DNA of 64,000 nucleotides from Allodiplogaster sudhausi (taxonomy: Eukaryota; Nematoda; Chromadorea; Rhabditida; Diplogasteridae). The stretch covers positions 10,026,001-10,090,000 of the forward strand of contig CALZFC010000001.1 in NCBI GenBank assembly GCA_945643635.1, read 5' to 3'. Below, in pieces: positions 47,430 to 60,300 of this stretch (positions are counted from its first letter, which is position 1; each line of letters begins with the position of its first letter). Both the position numbers and the translations under genes were made by a program. The notes under the pieces were generated by a model. That model saw only the letters and a list, made by a program, of their open reading frames with translations, ran no database searches and was not told the DNA's origin.

Positions 47430-49340
47430 TCGTCGATTCAGTGATTCATTTATCAAACTGTACGAAAAAGTATTGATAAGATCACTTACTTGCTCTGAAA
47501 AAAATTGTAGAAAATAAAACGTAAGCAATATATTGAAGTGCCCAGTCAGAACGGATGAATTCACCATGTGATTGCCCGTTCGACGCTCTCGCTGAGTGGC
47601 CGCGTTGCGTGAGCCGCGACGCACCACGACATTCCGTTCTTCTTGCTCTCACTCTCAGACAGTCAATATTCTCAAGTAGTAATCACTGGAGAGACTTTGG
47701 AAAATCAAGAAGAGTTGTAGGACAAGAAAATGTTGCTATATACATATACTTTAATATACTCTATACATATGCTTTAACTTTAAGCATTTTTTAATGAGTA
47801 GATAACGCATTCGGTAAAAGATCTGTGAGAAAGGTTGGAGCAGAATGCATGTCGACACCACATATATTTTCCATTAGAATAGGACGATTACGACTCATTC
47901 CAATATGATGGCACTGGATCAAAACATGTGCATTCGCTTGTTAAAGAAGGGCGATCACCGAAAATTTGCAATTGTATGTTCAAACGTGCAAAGGTTTCAA
48001 ACGGAAGTCCATTTAATTACTCAAAAAAGTACGGTAGACGAGATCGCTAAAGTAGCGCTGGTTTCCAAGCGAGATGTTATTGCTCGTTTACTAATTTCAT
48101 ACTGTTTTGCCTAATATTCATTAGTTTATTGTAGAATATTCACATACGAAAGGGATAAAACATGAAACAAACAAATGTCTTAAAATATTTGTAAATTCAA
48201 TATTCCCGCGATGGGTAAGTTACAGCAAATCTACTGTCGAGTGCTGTAACACCACGTTTTTGCACTGACACCAATCACAAATTCATTCAAAAATTGCACT
48301 TTCAAGTATCTTAAACTTGAATATGGAACTTTTTTGTGCTTTTTCATTTGCCTTTTCTTTTTCCTCATGCCCGAGACTATTCGAAAATAGCTAAGTTGTC
48401 TCATAAATCGGCAATGACTTTTCAGTGATCGCCCTCCTTTAAGGAAAGCACCGTCGGAGCCGAAACTCGGGTCATGGAGAGGGGGGGGGGGTGGGAGAGA
48501 GAGAGAGATGGAGAGAGTGCAAGGGGGAGAGTTCTCTGTCTCGCAAGTGTCTGTGTCCTCGCATTGTCAGATTCGCATTTCTATCTCTCCTCTCTCTCCT
48601 TCTCTTTCTCTCTCTAGCAAGACAATGAGCGTATGATTCAATCAACGACGAGGTGGAAAAGTGAGAGAGGCGGTGGTAATTAGTGACGGAAAAAAGCAGC
48701 CTCGGAACGACCGCTTGTGATTTATTCCATGTTAGTCGAACGGATTTATTTCTTCACCAACAACCGCCCATGCTTTCTCACCATAACAGCAGCCTTGCGA
48801 GAAATTTACGGTTAAGCAAATGGCCTTGGAATTACCTAGGAGATGGATCTGTTATAGCCTTCACAAGAACTTACCCGCCTTCAGTGAATTTCTTCGGCAG
48901 TACGTTCGCTTTCAATTGAAAAAAGTATTCCATTTTTCATATACAATGAAGATATATGCATACATACATATGCATGTATGTATGTACCATATAAGTAAGT
49001 ATACAATTGTAACCCCCATATTGGAAGCAGGACGGAGAAATTGTTATGCATGAGCATCCATACCCCCGAACTTTGCTATACCATTCAAAAGGTGAGAAAA
49101 GGTCATTATTAATACTTTATTTACACTATGTGGGATTATTATTATTTTCAACAATAATGGAGGATCGAAAGGTTACGAGAAAATAATTCCGTGAGAACTG
49201 CGCAAAATCAGACGATTCAAGGAAATATTAATTGCCTGATATGAAAGAAAAAACAATATCCAGAGGATTGTTAAGATTCCACTCTATGATGAAAAGTGGT
49301 AGCAAACGTGAATTCGTTTCTTATTAGAGTTCATAGTTCA
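47430..49340. other. Spacer between chemoreceptor and G-alpha genes
   Basis: Contains a G-run and GA tract at 48,480-48,520, a CT tract at 48,580-48,615, an (ATAC)/(ATGT) run at 48,955-48,990, and A/T-rich DNA. No supported exon; the open frame at 47,905-48,114 (+) is unassigned. Confidence 0.45.
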
Positions 49341-49346
49341 TTTATT
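49341..49346 (-). promoter_or_regulatory. Polyadenylation signal of the G-alpha gene
   Basis: AATAAA on the minus strand, 65 bases after the TAA stop at 49411. Confidence 0.6.
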
Positions 49347-49410
49347 ACCCGAATCTACATGCATTTTTCATTGTTTATTCACAAAAATAATGATGGTTCA
49401 ACAAAAATGA

Positions 49411-52382
49411 TTATTCAGCGCCAAGCGTCATGAGGTTGTTCTGCAGGACGACGTCGATGCAAGAGTTGAAGACCTGTGAAATATTTTAGTGTACAGTCCA
49501 TTGGGAATATAAATAAATATCTAATGCTTTATAAAGAAATATGTTTATTCATAGTTTTCTTTTCAAAATTCCCCCGAGTAATGCTTTCCGTGAGAACGAT
49601 ACGGGCAATAGAGTCTGCAATTTTAAGTAAATTTGTATCTATTTTTATGCCGTTATAAGAAAGTCTTATATGCAAAAATACCCGTATGATTAAATGGCGT
49701 ACCACACTGACGCTCTCCGTGTCGGTGGCCGTCGTCATGGGCACGTAGAGTTGGGAGACGGGTTCTCCCTCTCTGCTCTCCCCTTCACTGCCGCCTTCTT
49801 CGCCGGCAACAGCATCCGAAAACGCTCGGATATATACTTGGCCGCTGACTCGTAGCCGGGAGCGCCTGGGGAACAGTCTTTGTAAATTTAATCAATAATT
49901 TAAAGGTATGTAGTAATGAAAAACACTGATAATAATAAGACAACATACAAGAAAGAAAATGAAGTTGGAGAGCAGGTGGAAAACGAAACAATATGAATAA
50001 CGTTTTTCAATGTGCAAACATTTGGAATTTTAAGTTCTGAAAGGGACAGTGTGTCTATCCGCCTGGCACCTTCATAGCGCGAGAAGCAGACGGTGAGTGG
50101 GACCTTCCTGATCTTCTCGCGAAAGACGTCCGTTTTGTTAAGGAAAAGAATGATGGCAATGTGAGTCTGGAAGGTGGGCGATGCGGCCACCGACGCGAAG
50201 ATAGCCATGCTGTGGCGGAGACGGGTCGAAGCCGTGACTGCCCCGCTCTTCGAAGTCTCCGCCTGCTTCGCGGCCTCCTGTGGCGAGAGTCTGCAGAAGG
50301 AAGGTTGCCATTCTGGTATGCATCAGGTTGTCAGACAACCAGAAATTTATTTTATTTTTAGATAAATTAATTAATGACCCTTTTATGGATCAGAAAGTAC
50401 TAACTCATTCTGGTCGACCCACTGGTCATAACCGGAGACGTCGACAATGAAGAGCACTCCATTGACGTCGTCGAAGCAGTGCAGCCACTTGCGCCGCTCC
50501 GCTCGCTGCCCACCAACGTCGATCATTCTGGAAAGGAGGCAGAAGTGATGCCGTTATGATGGAGGGGGGGGGGGCGGAAGATGGGAGGAAGAATAGTTTG
50601 AGAATTACACTGGTACACTTTATCCTATTAGACAAGAGAATGCAACCACACTTTAGGTTGTCCAAAATTCAGTAAAGAACATCTAAAAGCCCTTTTCTAC
50701 CTTCGTATTGTAAATATATGTAATGCGTAAAATCATCTCTTTGAGACAAAGGAGCCCCCGAAGTCGCAAGTACGAATGTGAATACATTCATACAGCTACT
50801 CTCTTTCCCTGGGTGTCAAATACTCTGCGCACTATACACTTTGAATAACCGGACAGATCTAGGTTGCTGGCTTGCATGGCTTCCCCAGCCGTTCATTTTC
50901 TCGTTGAAATCATACTTCACAGGATCATTTCTGTAGTATGTATTTCACAACATGCATAACTGCGTGCCGATCCCAACCCGCGATGAACGGTGAACTGGGC
51001 GGGGCGCGAGCGGGAAGCTGCCCTTTGGGGCTTGAGGACCGCGGCCGCCGGAAGGCAACTTTTGGTGGCTTGTGCCCCGCTCTTCTGAGCGGTTTCATTC
51101 TGGAAGGAGAGAGGAATTCTATCTAACATTTGTACAAGTATTTAAATTAATTATTGAATTTTGCGTATTTTAAACGTGAATCAGCTGAATTTCTCTACAT
51201 TTGTGCAATGTAATTCAACATTGCTACTCGATAGCTGGCAATGAGTGAGTATAAAGTCATCATAAGAAAACAACCAAAATGAACCAAGAGGACAACACTT
51301 TAAAAACGCTACAATTATGGAATATACAACTCCATTTCTTTCACATTCGTTTTCCATATCTTATCAATTCCTTTCTTTACTCAACTTAATGCTCTGGTAC
51401 ACAATCAAAGCATGACATGAACTAAGGAAACCCCGTCAAGTATAGGATGCTGGTGTCATATGTATAACCAGAATGGATACGTATTGCAACTCTGGTTCCT
51501 CTGCATTTGACCGATAAAATCTTTCGCCTTTTACTAAAGATTTCCGTGCAGAGGAGCAACCATGAGATTGCTCATTTTTTGGAACCCCCTCGAAAGAGCG
51601 GGGCAATATCGAAGTATCCCATCGATGGGCACTTCTTTAAAAAAATATTAATAATATAAACATTATTCCATAGACTGAAAGTCGAACACTTGTTCACCTT
51701 TTTTGAAACGGACGGATAGTCCACAATTCGGTAAGCAACCGACAAAGATCTAATGTACTTCGATATTGCCCCGCTCTTTCGAGGGGGTTCCAAAAAATGA
51801 GCAATCTCATAGTTGCTCCTCTGCACGGAAATCTTTAGTAAAAGGCGAAAGATTTTCTCGGTCAAATAGCAGAGGAGCCAGAGTTGCAATACTTATCCAT
51901 TCTGGTTATACATATGACACCAGCATCCTATACTTGACGGGGTTTCCTTAGTTCATGTCATGCTTTGATTGTGTACCAGAGCATTAAGTTGAGTAAAGAA
52001 AGGAATTGATAAGATATGGAAAACGAATGTGAAGGAAATGTGCCATAATTGTAGTGTTTTTAAAGTGTTGACCTCTTGGTTCATTTTGGTTGTTTTCTTA
52101 TGGTGACTTTTTTCATACTCACTCATTGCCAGCTATCGCGTGACACGCAGTTATGCATGTTGTGAAATACATACTACAGAAATGATCCTGTGAAGTATGA
52201 TTTCAACGAGAGAATAAACGGCTGGAGAAGCCATGTGAGGCAGCAACCTACATCTGTCCGGTTAGTCGTAAAGTATGGTAGGAAAGTAGTCGGCGATCGA
52301 TGGAATTAGGGAGGGGAGAGTGAAAGCCGACATGTGAAATGCTTCTCACATCTTTTATAGCTGTTACACTCGTCCTCTTCCC

Positions 52383-52421
<39 letters not shown>

Positions 52422-54083
52422 ACTCTCTATCGTTCTCTCTCTCTTTTTCTCTCTTTTTCTCTCATACACTCGCTCTCTCTCTCCCTCTCTCAACCTGAGC
52501 GTCCTTCCCCTGAAGGGGAAGCTCATCTCGGCGATGCCGGTGGTGGGGGAGCGTGCCCGGAGAACGTCATCATTGGTGGGCACGAATGAGGAAGACGCGA
52601 GTCGCTCGACGCTCTCGAGGAAGCTCAAGGCGATCAGCAATAAATGCTATTTTTTTAAGGATATTAATGTTTTTCATATTTTCTTCCATGAATTTCCAAA
52701 ATTAGATTTTACGCGCACTCTCCCTTTCCTGCCTCGCACTCTTACTCTCTCCTCTCTCTTAGTCTCTCGCCTCTATCTTACTCTCTTTCCTTTCTTTTAG
52801 TCTCTCACCTTTATTTTGCTCTCATTTCTATCTCTCTTCTCTCTCTCTCTCTCTTCTCTCTCTCTCCTCTCTCTCTCTCTTCTCTCTCTCGCTCTCACAC
52901 ACACACACACTAACTACTGTGCCGAGTCGAGCATGGCGACCTCGTTCCTCCTTGCGAGGGTGCGCGCCGCGGCCTCAGACCGGTAGATGCGCGTGATGAA
53001 TGGCGCGAGCTCAGCAAGGGCGTCGGCGTCGGCAGTCAGCGAAGAGGAGACGCGCCGCTCGAACTCGTCGATTGCTGCCTAGAAAGAGATAAAGAGAGAG
53101 AGAGAGAAAGAAAGAGAAGGAGATAAAGAGAGAGAGAGAGGGGAAAAGAAAGAGATAAGTCTAACTGCCGTATCCTTATCCGGTGTGATCATGAGAAGTC
53201 TCGCTCCCTCAATCAGCTGCTCAGTCGCCTGAACGACATTCGCGTGGATAATGAAACGGAAGTTGACGAGATCGTAAGGAGAGAAGCCGGAAGTGTGAAG
53301 TATTCTAAAAGATGGGGATTAGTGTGATTACAGTACCTACCCACAGGCAATGACAGAAAACGTCAGATGACCTGCAGAACATACCGACCTCATCTGTTTG
53401 AAGATTGTGCTCTTGCCGCACTCGGGCCCTCCTGAAAGTCAAGAAAGATTTATTCATTTATTCATACATCGTATAGAAGATGCGACAACATATTGAAATG
53501 ATTGAAAGACCACGCCATGCTACTGGGGTGGGGGACTTGTGGGAAGGGTGAGTGGAGGATGGCTGGCATGTGGTGAAAGGAATAGAGGGCAGCGAGGAGG
53601 TGAATGGACGTGAATAGTAATGTATTCATTTAAAAAAAATGGAACTTTATGCACTGGGAGAGTGGGAAGTAAGACACCAGTAAATTGGCCTCAATCGTTT
53701 TTCCTCGTAACGGGCCGACTTTGAGTGGCTTTGACATGTTCCTAGAACGCTTGTGACAACAAATGTGTTGAAATGGCCGACCGAGCAGCAGAATCTTCAT
53801 CTGATCGCTTCGCGCGAGAGGGCGGCCTCGATGGACGCGTTGCGTTCGCGAGACGCGGTCAGGGATGTCGACTCGACCGTCGAGATTTGCGAGACGCGCT
53901 TCAAAGGTAAAACTCAAATATTAATAATTAAACTTTTTCGTTTGTTGCTGCAATCCTATAGGGTAATGGAGACAAGAAGCATTTTGGAAAGACAGATAGA
54001 GAGAAAGAGAAGGAGAAAGGTGCACTCGCCGTGGTAGAGCGGAAGCTGAAGCAGAAGAAGCTGCTAGAGCCCTCGACATGCAT
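49411..54083 (-). CDS. Heterotrimeric G protein alpha subunit, eleven exons
   Basis: Membrane-associated GTPase acting below seven-transmembrane receptors. Exons: 54083-54026 (54079 if the second ATG frame is used), 53898-53782, 53431-53389, 53304-53166, 53078-52918, 52623-52495, 50527-50405, 50290-50070, 49865-49838, 49787-49703, 49473-49411 (TAA). Motifs in order: [20 protein letters not shown] (P-loop, with Pro where most have Gly), a helical domain ([20 protein letters not shown]), switch [18 protein letters not shown] with its Arg and Thr, switch [37 protein letters not shown], and the C-terminus [13 protein letters not shown] without the Cys that pertussis toxin modifies. The upstream frame starting at 54083 is open for about 388 aa, but the family-like alpha-N helix ([17 protein letters not shown]) is in a different frame. 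A 50-base intron at 49788-49837 is needed for an open frame. There is no N-terminal Met-Gly myristoylation site. Likely a chemosensory-type G-alpha; possibly damaged. Confidence 0.85.
50846..52264. mobile_element. TA-flanked foldback element in a G-alpha intron (1.4 kb)
   Basis: Termini read TAACCGGACAGAT on the left and the complement on the right. The arms are inverted copies over the outer 120 bases, and again from 51230-51600 against 51765-52135. The part between the outer repeat and the inner arm (50970-51230) is unique to the left side. A partial relative lies at 37905-38674. It sits within the 1.97-kb intron between the switch I and switch II exons. Confidence 0.82.
52379..52494 (-). 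repeat. (GA)n on the gene strand immediately after a G-alpha splice donor
   Basis: The intron after the switch I exon begins GTTGAGAGAGGGAGAGAGAG and continues as purine repeat for about 115 bases. Confidence 0.8.
52740..52917 (-). repeat. (GT)n then (GA)n after the donor of the helical-domain exon
   Basis: On the gene strand, GTAGTTAGTGTGTGTGTGTG is followed by about 150 bases of GA-rich repeat. On the + strand this is CT-rich DNA. Confidence 0.8.
53079..53165 (-). repeat. 87-base intron composed almost wholly of (CT)n
   Basis: The G-alpha intron between the exons ending DKDTA and beginning AAIDEF starts GTTAGAC and ends TTTCTAG. In between it is pyrimidine microsatellite with A-containing interruptions. 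Confidence 0.8.
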
Positions 54084-54089
54084 TTGTGT

Positions 54090-57000
54090 CGTCTCGCGAA
54101 GGACGCTCGTGCTTGGCACGGCCTCCGCCTGCCATCGGAAGGTAATCAATCGATAATGTTGATTTATCTCATGAAAATGGTGGCTCTTTAAAGGGGATGA
54201 ACTGAAGGAAATATTTCATTTAACGTTTCCATATCTATTATCACTAAAATACTCTTTCTTCTTACATTCTTCCGTCAGCCTACCATCACGCTGATTCCAG
54301 CTACTTTTCTGCATTCGCTATTCCTGATCCTGCCGGTTTTCTCCGCCAACTTTCGCTTTGCCTCTCGCCTACCTACTATTTTCTGCTGTAAAAGATTTAA
54401 AAAAAATGTGCTTGCACTTACAAATGCTTGCGCATAAATTACTGAAAGCGGCCGTTCAAGCAAGAATGAATGTTTCTTGGAATGTTTTGTAAAGCCATTG
54501 AATGGCTTTTAAATTCTAAAACTATTCACGCTATAGAATTAAAATTTATCAATAGAAAGCTCAAGAGAACAGCATTAAGAAACATAAATGAAGTATAGTG
54601 AGACAGAAAAGCGAAGTTGCCTAAATGATAATAACTGAATTAGTACTGTCACATCTGAATTGTATTAAAAATCTGAATGTTATTACAAACTATAGTTTAA
54701 TGTTCGATAAATAGATAATTGAATACTGTCGTACTTTGTCGTCGCCTCTTCGCTGTGCACTGGCATCTGGTTGGGAATGCATGCTTTTGGCTGTTTGGGG
54801 CAGATGTGGAAAGTGCCTTTGCTTCGTGTGATCGCACGGCCTCAGGTGCGAATGCTCCGTCCAGAACAAAACGCAGAAAAACGAGCTCAAAAGATTGCAT
54901 AGCTAATGCATCCATTTCATACCATGGATATAATCTGCATAAATGCTGCATTACATACTGCTAGTCTTGTTCGCTCGCATACAAACTCGATGTGGTTCAT
55001 TTTGGTCCGAACAAGTCTAAAAATTTACTAAAATATTATCACATTTGAAATAAAATGACGGCATCTAATTATAATTAATTTAGATTTTGCTTTGGCAGGT
55101 TTTTGAACAATTTTTAAATTGGTTAATAGAATTTGTGCAGCTGAAAGTATTTTTCCAAAAAGTGATTGGAACAGAAATCAGTGCAAAATTTTCTTGCTCT
55201 TTTCCAGCGATAATAACGAAGAAATAATACGATAACGAAGAAAGAATGCGAAATATGTACATTTACGACACGACGTGTGAATTTGCTGCGACTTCGAGAC
55301 AGGGTTTTTGCATTTGTTCTCCAACAATGTAACATAACATCATATGTGCATTTGTATGTGTGTACATACTGGGAATAAGGTGTGAAATGCTTTGTTTCTA
55401 AAAAGAAAAGAAGCGATTTGTCATGGCACAACGCGCAGAAAAAAGGAAAGAATCTGACGACGGGTGGAGGGATGATCGCCGAACGAATGACCAGTCAACA
55501 AGTTCAGATACATATACTATGCACATTATAACTCATCGAGAAACACAAAATAAGGATAACGTTCAGTCAACGAAGCAGATATTGGAATACAAGTTGCCTT
55601 CGTAAGTTGACTTCTACGCTGATTGCGTGAACCACAGGCTTACGGGTATAGGCGATTTTAACGAGAAAATTTCATTTTTTTTTTCAAATTTCACCTGCCG
55701 AAGCACTTACTTCCTTGTTTCGGAAGCACTGTCGAATTATGGTGAAAATACATAAATTGATACATACATAGTGTGTTCATACATACACATACATATGTAC
55801 TTACTTCATTCAGACCGCGTCCAATATTGTCCAGACCATTGTTTTCTGTAATCTTCACGTAAATAATTAAACAATAAGAAGGCTGCAATTGCCGTGCCGA
55901 TCTAAAAAAAAAGAAGGTAAAGATATCGATAGGCACCCACGAGTTTCTGTGTTGCCAAATGCAGTTGTGCTCAAGTTTCGCAGAAAAGAATCAGCTGGCC
56001 AGTCGCTAGAACAAAACCTTGACACTATTTTTTACATTTAGAGTGAGATTTACTTGTAATTGAATCGAACAAATGTGCTCAGTTTACGCAGTATGCTTAT
56101 GGTTAACTGCATGACACTGCAAGTATCGTATTTCTTTTCTATTAGATCTGCATTCGTACAGATGCACTTGGCTAGTTCATCCTTTAATTAAACCAGTGTA
56201 CATATGTCAATATTCCTTCAATTACATCGCAATTGTATCTTTGTCTTATGGAAAACAGCCGAATAACTTTCAAAGTTAACAGCATAACATTTGGCATTAC
56301 AATCAGGGGGGAAAAATGAAGTCATTGAAGCAAAGCAATCTCATGCAAGACTATTCAAATTTCGCTGAACATGTCATTATTTTGAGCATGTAGTTGAGTA
56401 TTTAAATTTACAGCACCAAAATAGAAAATGAATACCAAATAAACATGTGGATTACTATGAAATGTTCCATCATTTAGTCATAAATATTATCCTAAGCAAA
56501 AATCTCAAATGTGGCATTTTGACTTCCTGAGCGACAGAGTATATTGGTTCGTTATCGCATTTATGGCCGTAGATAGTACATTGGGCTTGCATGGACTATG
56601 TACATAGACAACGTCTGGAAAGACATTTAGACCGAGATTTGCGGTAATATCTATGTATCTCTCCTGGAAGTCAGGATATAGGTCCGCTAGTATCTCAACC
56701 AGTGATTTCTTGACACTTTGCAATGCCTACTTGCTTTATTTGATTTCACGAATTCCGGCTTTGAATTTCAATCTTTTACATGCATTTCGACATTATGTAA
56801 TCTTTGGTATATACACACCTGAATATATAGATGAGTTTTCTTTAATTCGGCTTGTTAACATACATATGTACTTCAAGTGAATAAATCAATGATGGTGCGG
56901 TTCTCTTTACAGAGTAATGATTGTGCTCATTATTCCGATGTTACACTCCTTGTTAGTCACAAGTGAAGATCTTCTTTTGCAGAGACGCTCTTCTTCTTCT

Positions 57001-57360
57001 CCTCAAATATACTTTAGCCGGGGCACTTATACATTTTATTTGTACTTCCATTGAGCTATCACTTTCTAACAGGGTTTAGTCGTCCGCTCGAACTGCTTAA
57101 CCTACACATTTTCATCAAAAGATGAAACTCCAACTTTCGACTTATATATTTATTGCCGAGCCTCCCCTTGAAGCTTGTTTACGCGGAGGCTTTGATGGTC
57201 CATCGCATAACGACAGGCATGAATGAGATATTTAATACATTTTTATTTATTCTTTAGCTTTGCAAATATTCTGAAATCATGAAAACAACTGTTCTCAAGT
57301 AGAGTTTAGTTATCTGTTTACTTTTTTAATTAATGATCCCTTAGAATAATAAAAGTAGCT
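54090..57360. other. Spacer between G-alpha and the right-hand receptor gene
   Basis: A/T-rich, low in microsatellites. Open frames at 54,697-54,964 occur on both strands in overlapping frames and look accidental. 56,505-56,723 (-) has protein-like composition (LVEILADLYPDFQERYIDIT) but no recognised family and no clear splice partners. Confidence 0.45.
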
Positions 57361-57366
57361 GATTAG

Positions 57367-60300
57367 ACTGCTGGTCGGACTGCCCGTCCTCGTTTCGTCG
57401 ACGATCGGAATAACTCTGAATGGCCTGCTGCTCTACGTGTTGCATATGCAGACTCTCTACGATCATCGGATTCGCCGCCATATCTACAGCCTCACCATTA
57501 GCAGCATGCGTTGGTTTCTTTCGCGAAAAGTTGGACTGCCTATAATATATGGAAAAGATATCGAAAAAGAGAGCACAATATTACAACATGTGCATTTTCA
57601 CCTTTTAATTTAATTTTTTTAACAAGTTGTATTCACCGATAACTTAGTAATAATCACTCAGTGTTCAACATCGAAGAACTTCTCGTCTTCTTGCCAATTA
57701 CTCTCCTTGAATTTGACTACTCAGACACGATGCTCATCGCCGTTTCTACGCCGGACACAACCTTTTACAATGTATGAAAATATTCATAGCAAAGTTCACA
57801 AATGATATTATATATAAGCAATATTTTTCAATTAATACTAATAATTATTATTCTTAAATTGTTTTTCTTCACAGCCTTTAATTACACCTACAGGCAAATT
57901 CCCAAGCCACTGTCGTCATCGCGATTGACCGACTTCTGGTAACACTTTGGCCTAAGGTAACGATAAAAACTATAATCCCTGAGGCATTAACTCAAACGAA
58001 TTAAAGCCCAAATGGCCTTCTTAAGCTATACGCGCGCATTCCGCCTTTCTGTCACTGGCTCTCGACGCTCTCTCCGTGGGTGGTCGCGCTCTTCACCACT
58101 CTCCACTCAACAGCTCTCGGATGCTACAAGCGCGTCAATCCCTATCGACTCCGTTACTCATTTGACTGCTCGTGAGTCGGCGAAAAAGAAAGTTTTATAG
58201 CAAGAAAAATACAATATAGCAATAATTAACAATATAAATACATTTTATACAAAAAAAGAAAATAACATTGTAATACTTCTTTGCAGAGAGTGTTCCTCGT
58301 ACACTTGGCTGATGCACAAGGGGCTCGTGCTGCCGATCGTGTGCTTCGTACTTTATGTATTTATCTTTGCGCGCCTTCTCGTTCATTCACGAGTGGTGAC
58401 GTCATCTGAGAGCCTTCGCGGCGTAACATTTGTTAGTATGAGAAGAAAACTCTTGGCGGCACGGATTCAGGGGCCCTCTCTCCCCTATCCAACTGGCAAA
58501 CTTTCCCTTAGCTCCACGGGGATTTAGCCAATGCATTAGCGCTCCCTCGTTTTGCACTGAATCGTAGGACTAAAAAATATAGTTCGGATGGTCAACATGG
58601 AAATGTCAGGTCATATTTGGAATTCTCGAACGAAAAGCCCTTGAAAAATACGGTTTTCAAAACAAAAAAGTCCACTGAGTATCGGCGCGGAATAATGTAA
58701 AAGGTAGTACCGATTGGAAAACCCTTCAAGATTGCATTGATTACGGTAGAATTAATTTGAGTTTTATTTTTCCAAAACCACCCCTCTTCCGGTGTCCGCT
58801 ACAGGGAATGCCGACTTCTATGAAACATCGCCTGGAGCCATACTCGAGTGGTCCCACTAACTCCCCGTGAGCTCTCTTTCATCTTTCTCAAACTAAATAC
58901 CATTGAGTGCTCTATGATTTCTTTTAGTTTGCGCCCTTTGGCTACCTCTCGTATGGAAAGAGATTCCCACTGTGCTTGCACGAACGGATGTGCACAAAAC
59001 AATTATTTGATTTCTCTTCATTGATAACACTTAACCTTTCCTCCTAGTAACAAAGAAAATTTACAAAGATCTAGTTCAGATGTACACATATGTATGTATT
59101 TGTTCAATTATCTGAACTTTGACAGTGTAGAAGTGCTGCAGCTCATCTTTTGCTCACCTAATCAGGGAAACGGAGGTGCCCTTTCTAAGAGAACATTTCT
59201 GTGCAAAGGGCACCATTAGAGACACAATTAGTACGCTTCTTAGTAGCACAATCCGCTCCCTCCCCACATTTCCGTTAGAACATTACATACCTATGTACAT
59301 ACATCAGCAATGTTCTTGACGGGCATAATCTCAGTAAAGTATGATTTGTTCAAGAATTGTTTCATGTTATTTCAAAACCGTACATTTGTTTAAGAGAGCC
59401 TCTCTGTATGCCTCCAGTAGGGCCTGCCCCAGATCCAGATGTTGGATTTCGAGTATGAAAACATAGTGAGGCATGGCACAGGGCCCCATTAGCAAGATTA
59501 AATGGTTAAAAAAAATTTCAAAAATTTTTTTTGTGTGAACAGTTGAAAGTATGTATATTTTATGAATAGACGTATCTCGCTTCAAACTCAATATTTCTCA
59601 ATTTTCTTTTTTTTATTGGCATCATCGTTGGATTCTAAACAAAATCTGCCCAGATGTTTCAGTCAACTATTTCATTTTCACATCGAAAAATTACTTTTAA
59701 TATTTGAATTTGACGGTTAAGTACCTTATACTCATTTGTGTGTGGGTGTTATATCTCAAAATGTAGAGCATTAAAAACTGTATAACATACCTTCTTTTCG
59801 TTTAGCCTGGATGTCTCCCAAGCTGTCAAAAATAGCCTCAAATTGGCGTACCTCGGATCTGTGGGATTCAAGGAATGCGTGAAAAAGAAGTTAAATTCTT
59901 GTTGTAACATAAAATGAATCATTTCATTCGATTCAGCTTGTTCCTTTTCATGAAATCTCCCTACAAAAATTTCATAAAAATATCAATTTCCATGAAAATA
60001 ACGCATTTTTCGATTTTTCTGCAATTGTCAGAAAATGACCTAAAACTATTCAAAGCGCTGTATTTTCAATGTTTTTAGCGAGAACAGAATGCGGATAATA
60101 ATGTTCAGTACGCGACAAAATTCTCTACATCATACATCCATTACATCTGGATAGAGCGTCCCCACCAATGACAGTATCGATTTTCCAATGGCGGTCGCGT
60201 CAAAACTGACAGATCCGCATTTTCCAACTTTTCGTGCAATCTTAATGTTTCGTACTCATCCAATACATTATTCTGCTCCACGAAGCACACTAAGGTCAGA

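Noticed and set aside
54697..54964. Small gene on either strand
   Set aside because: Three overlapping frames on both strands are open at once, with no splice support or recognisable motif.
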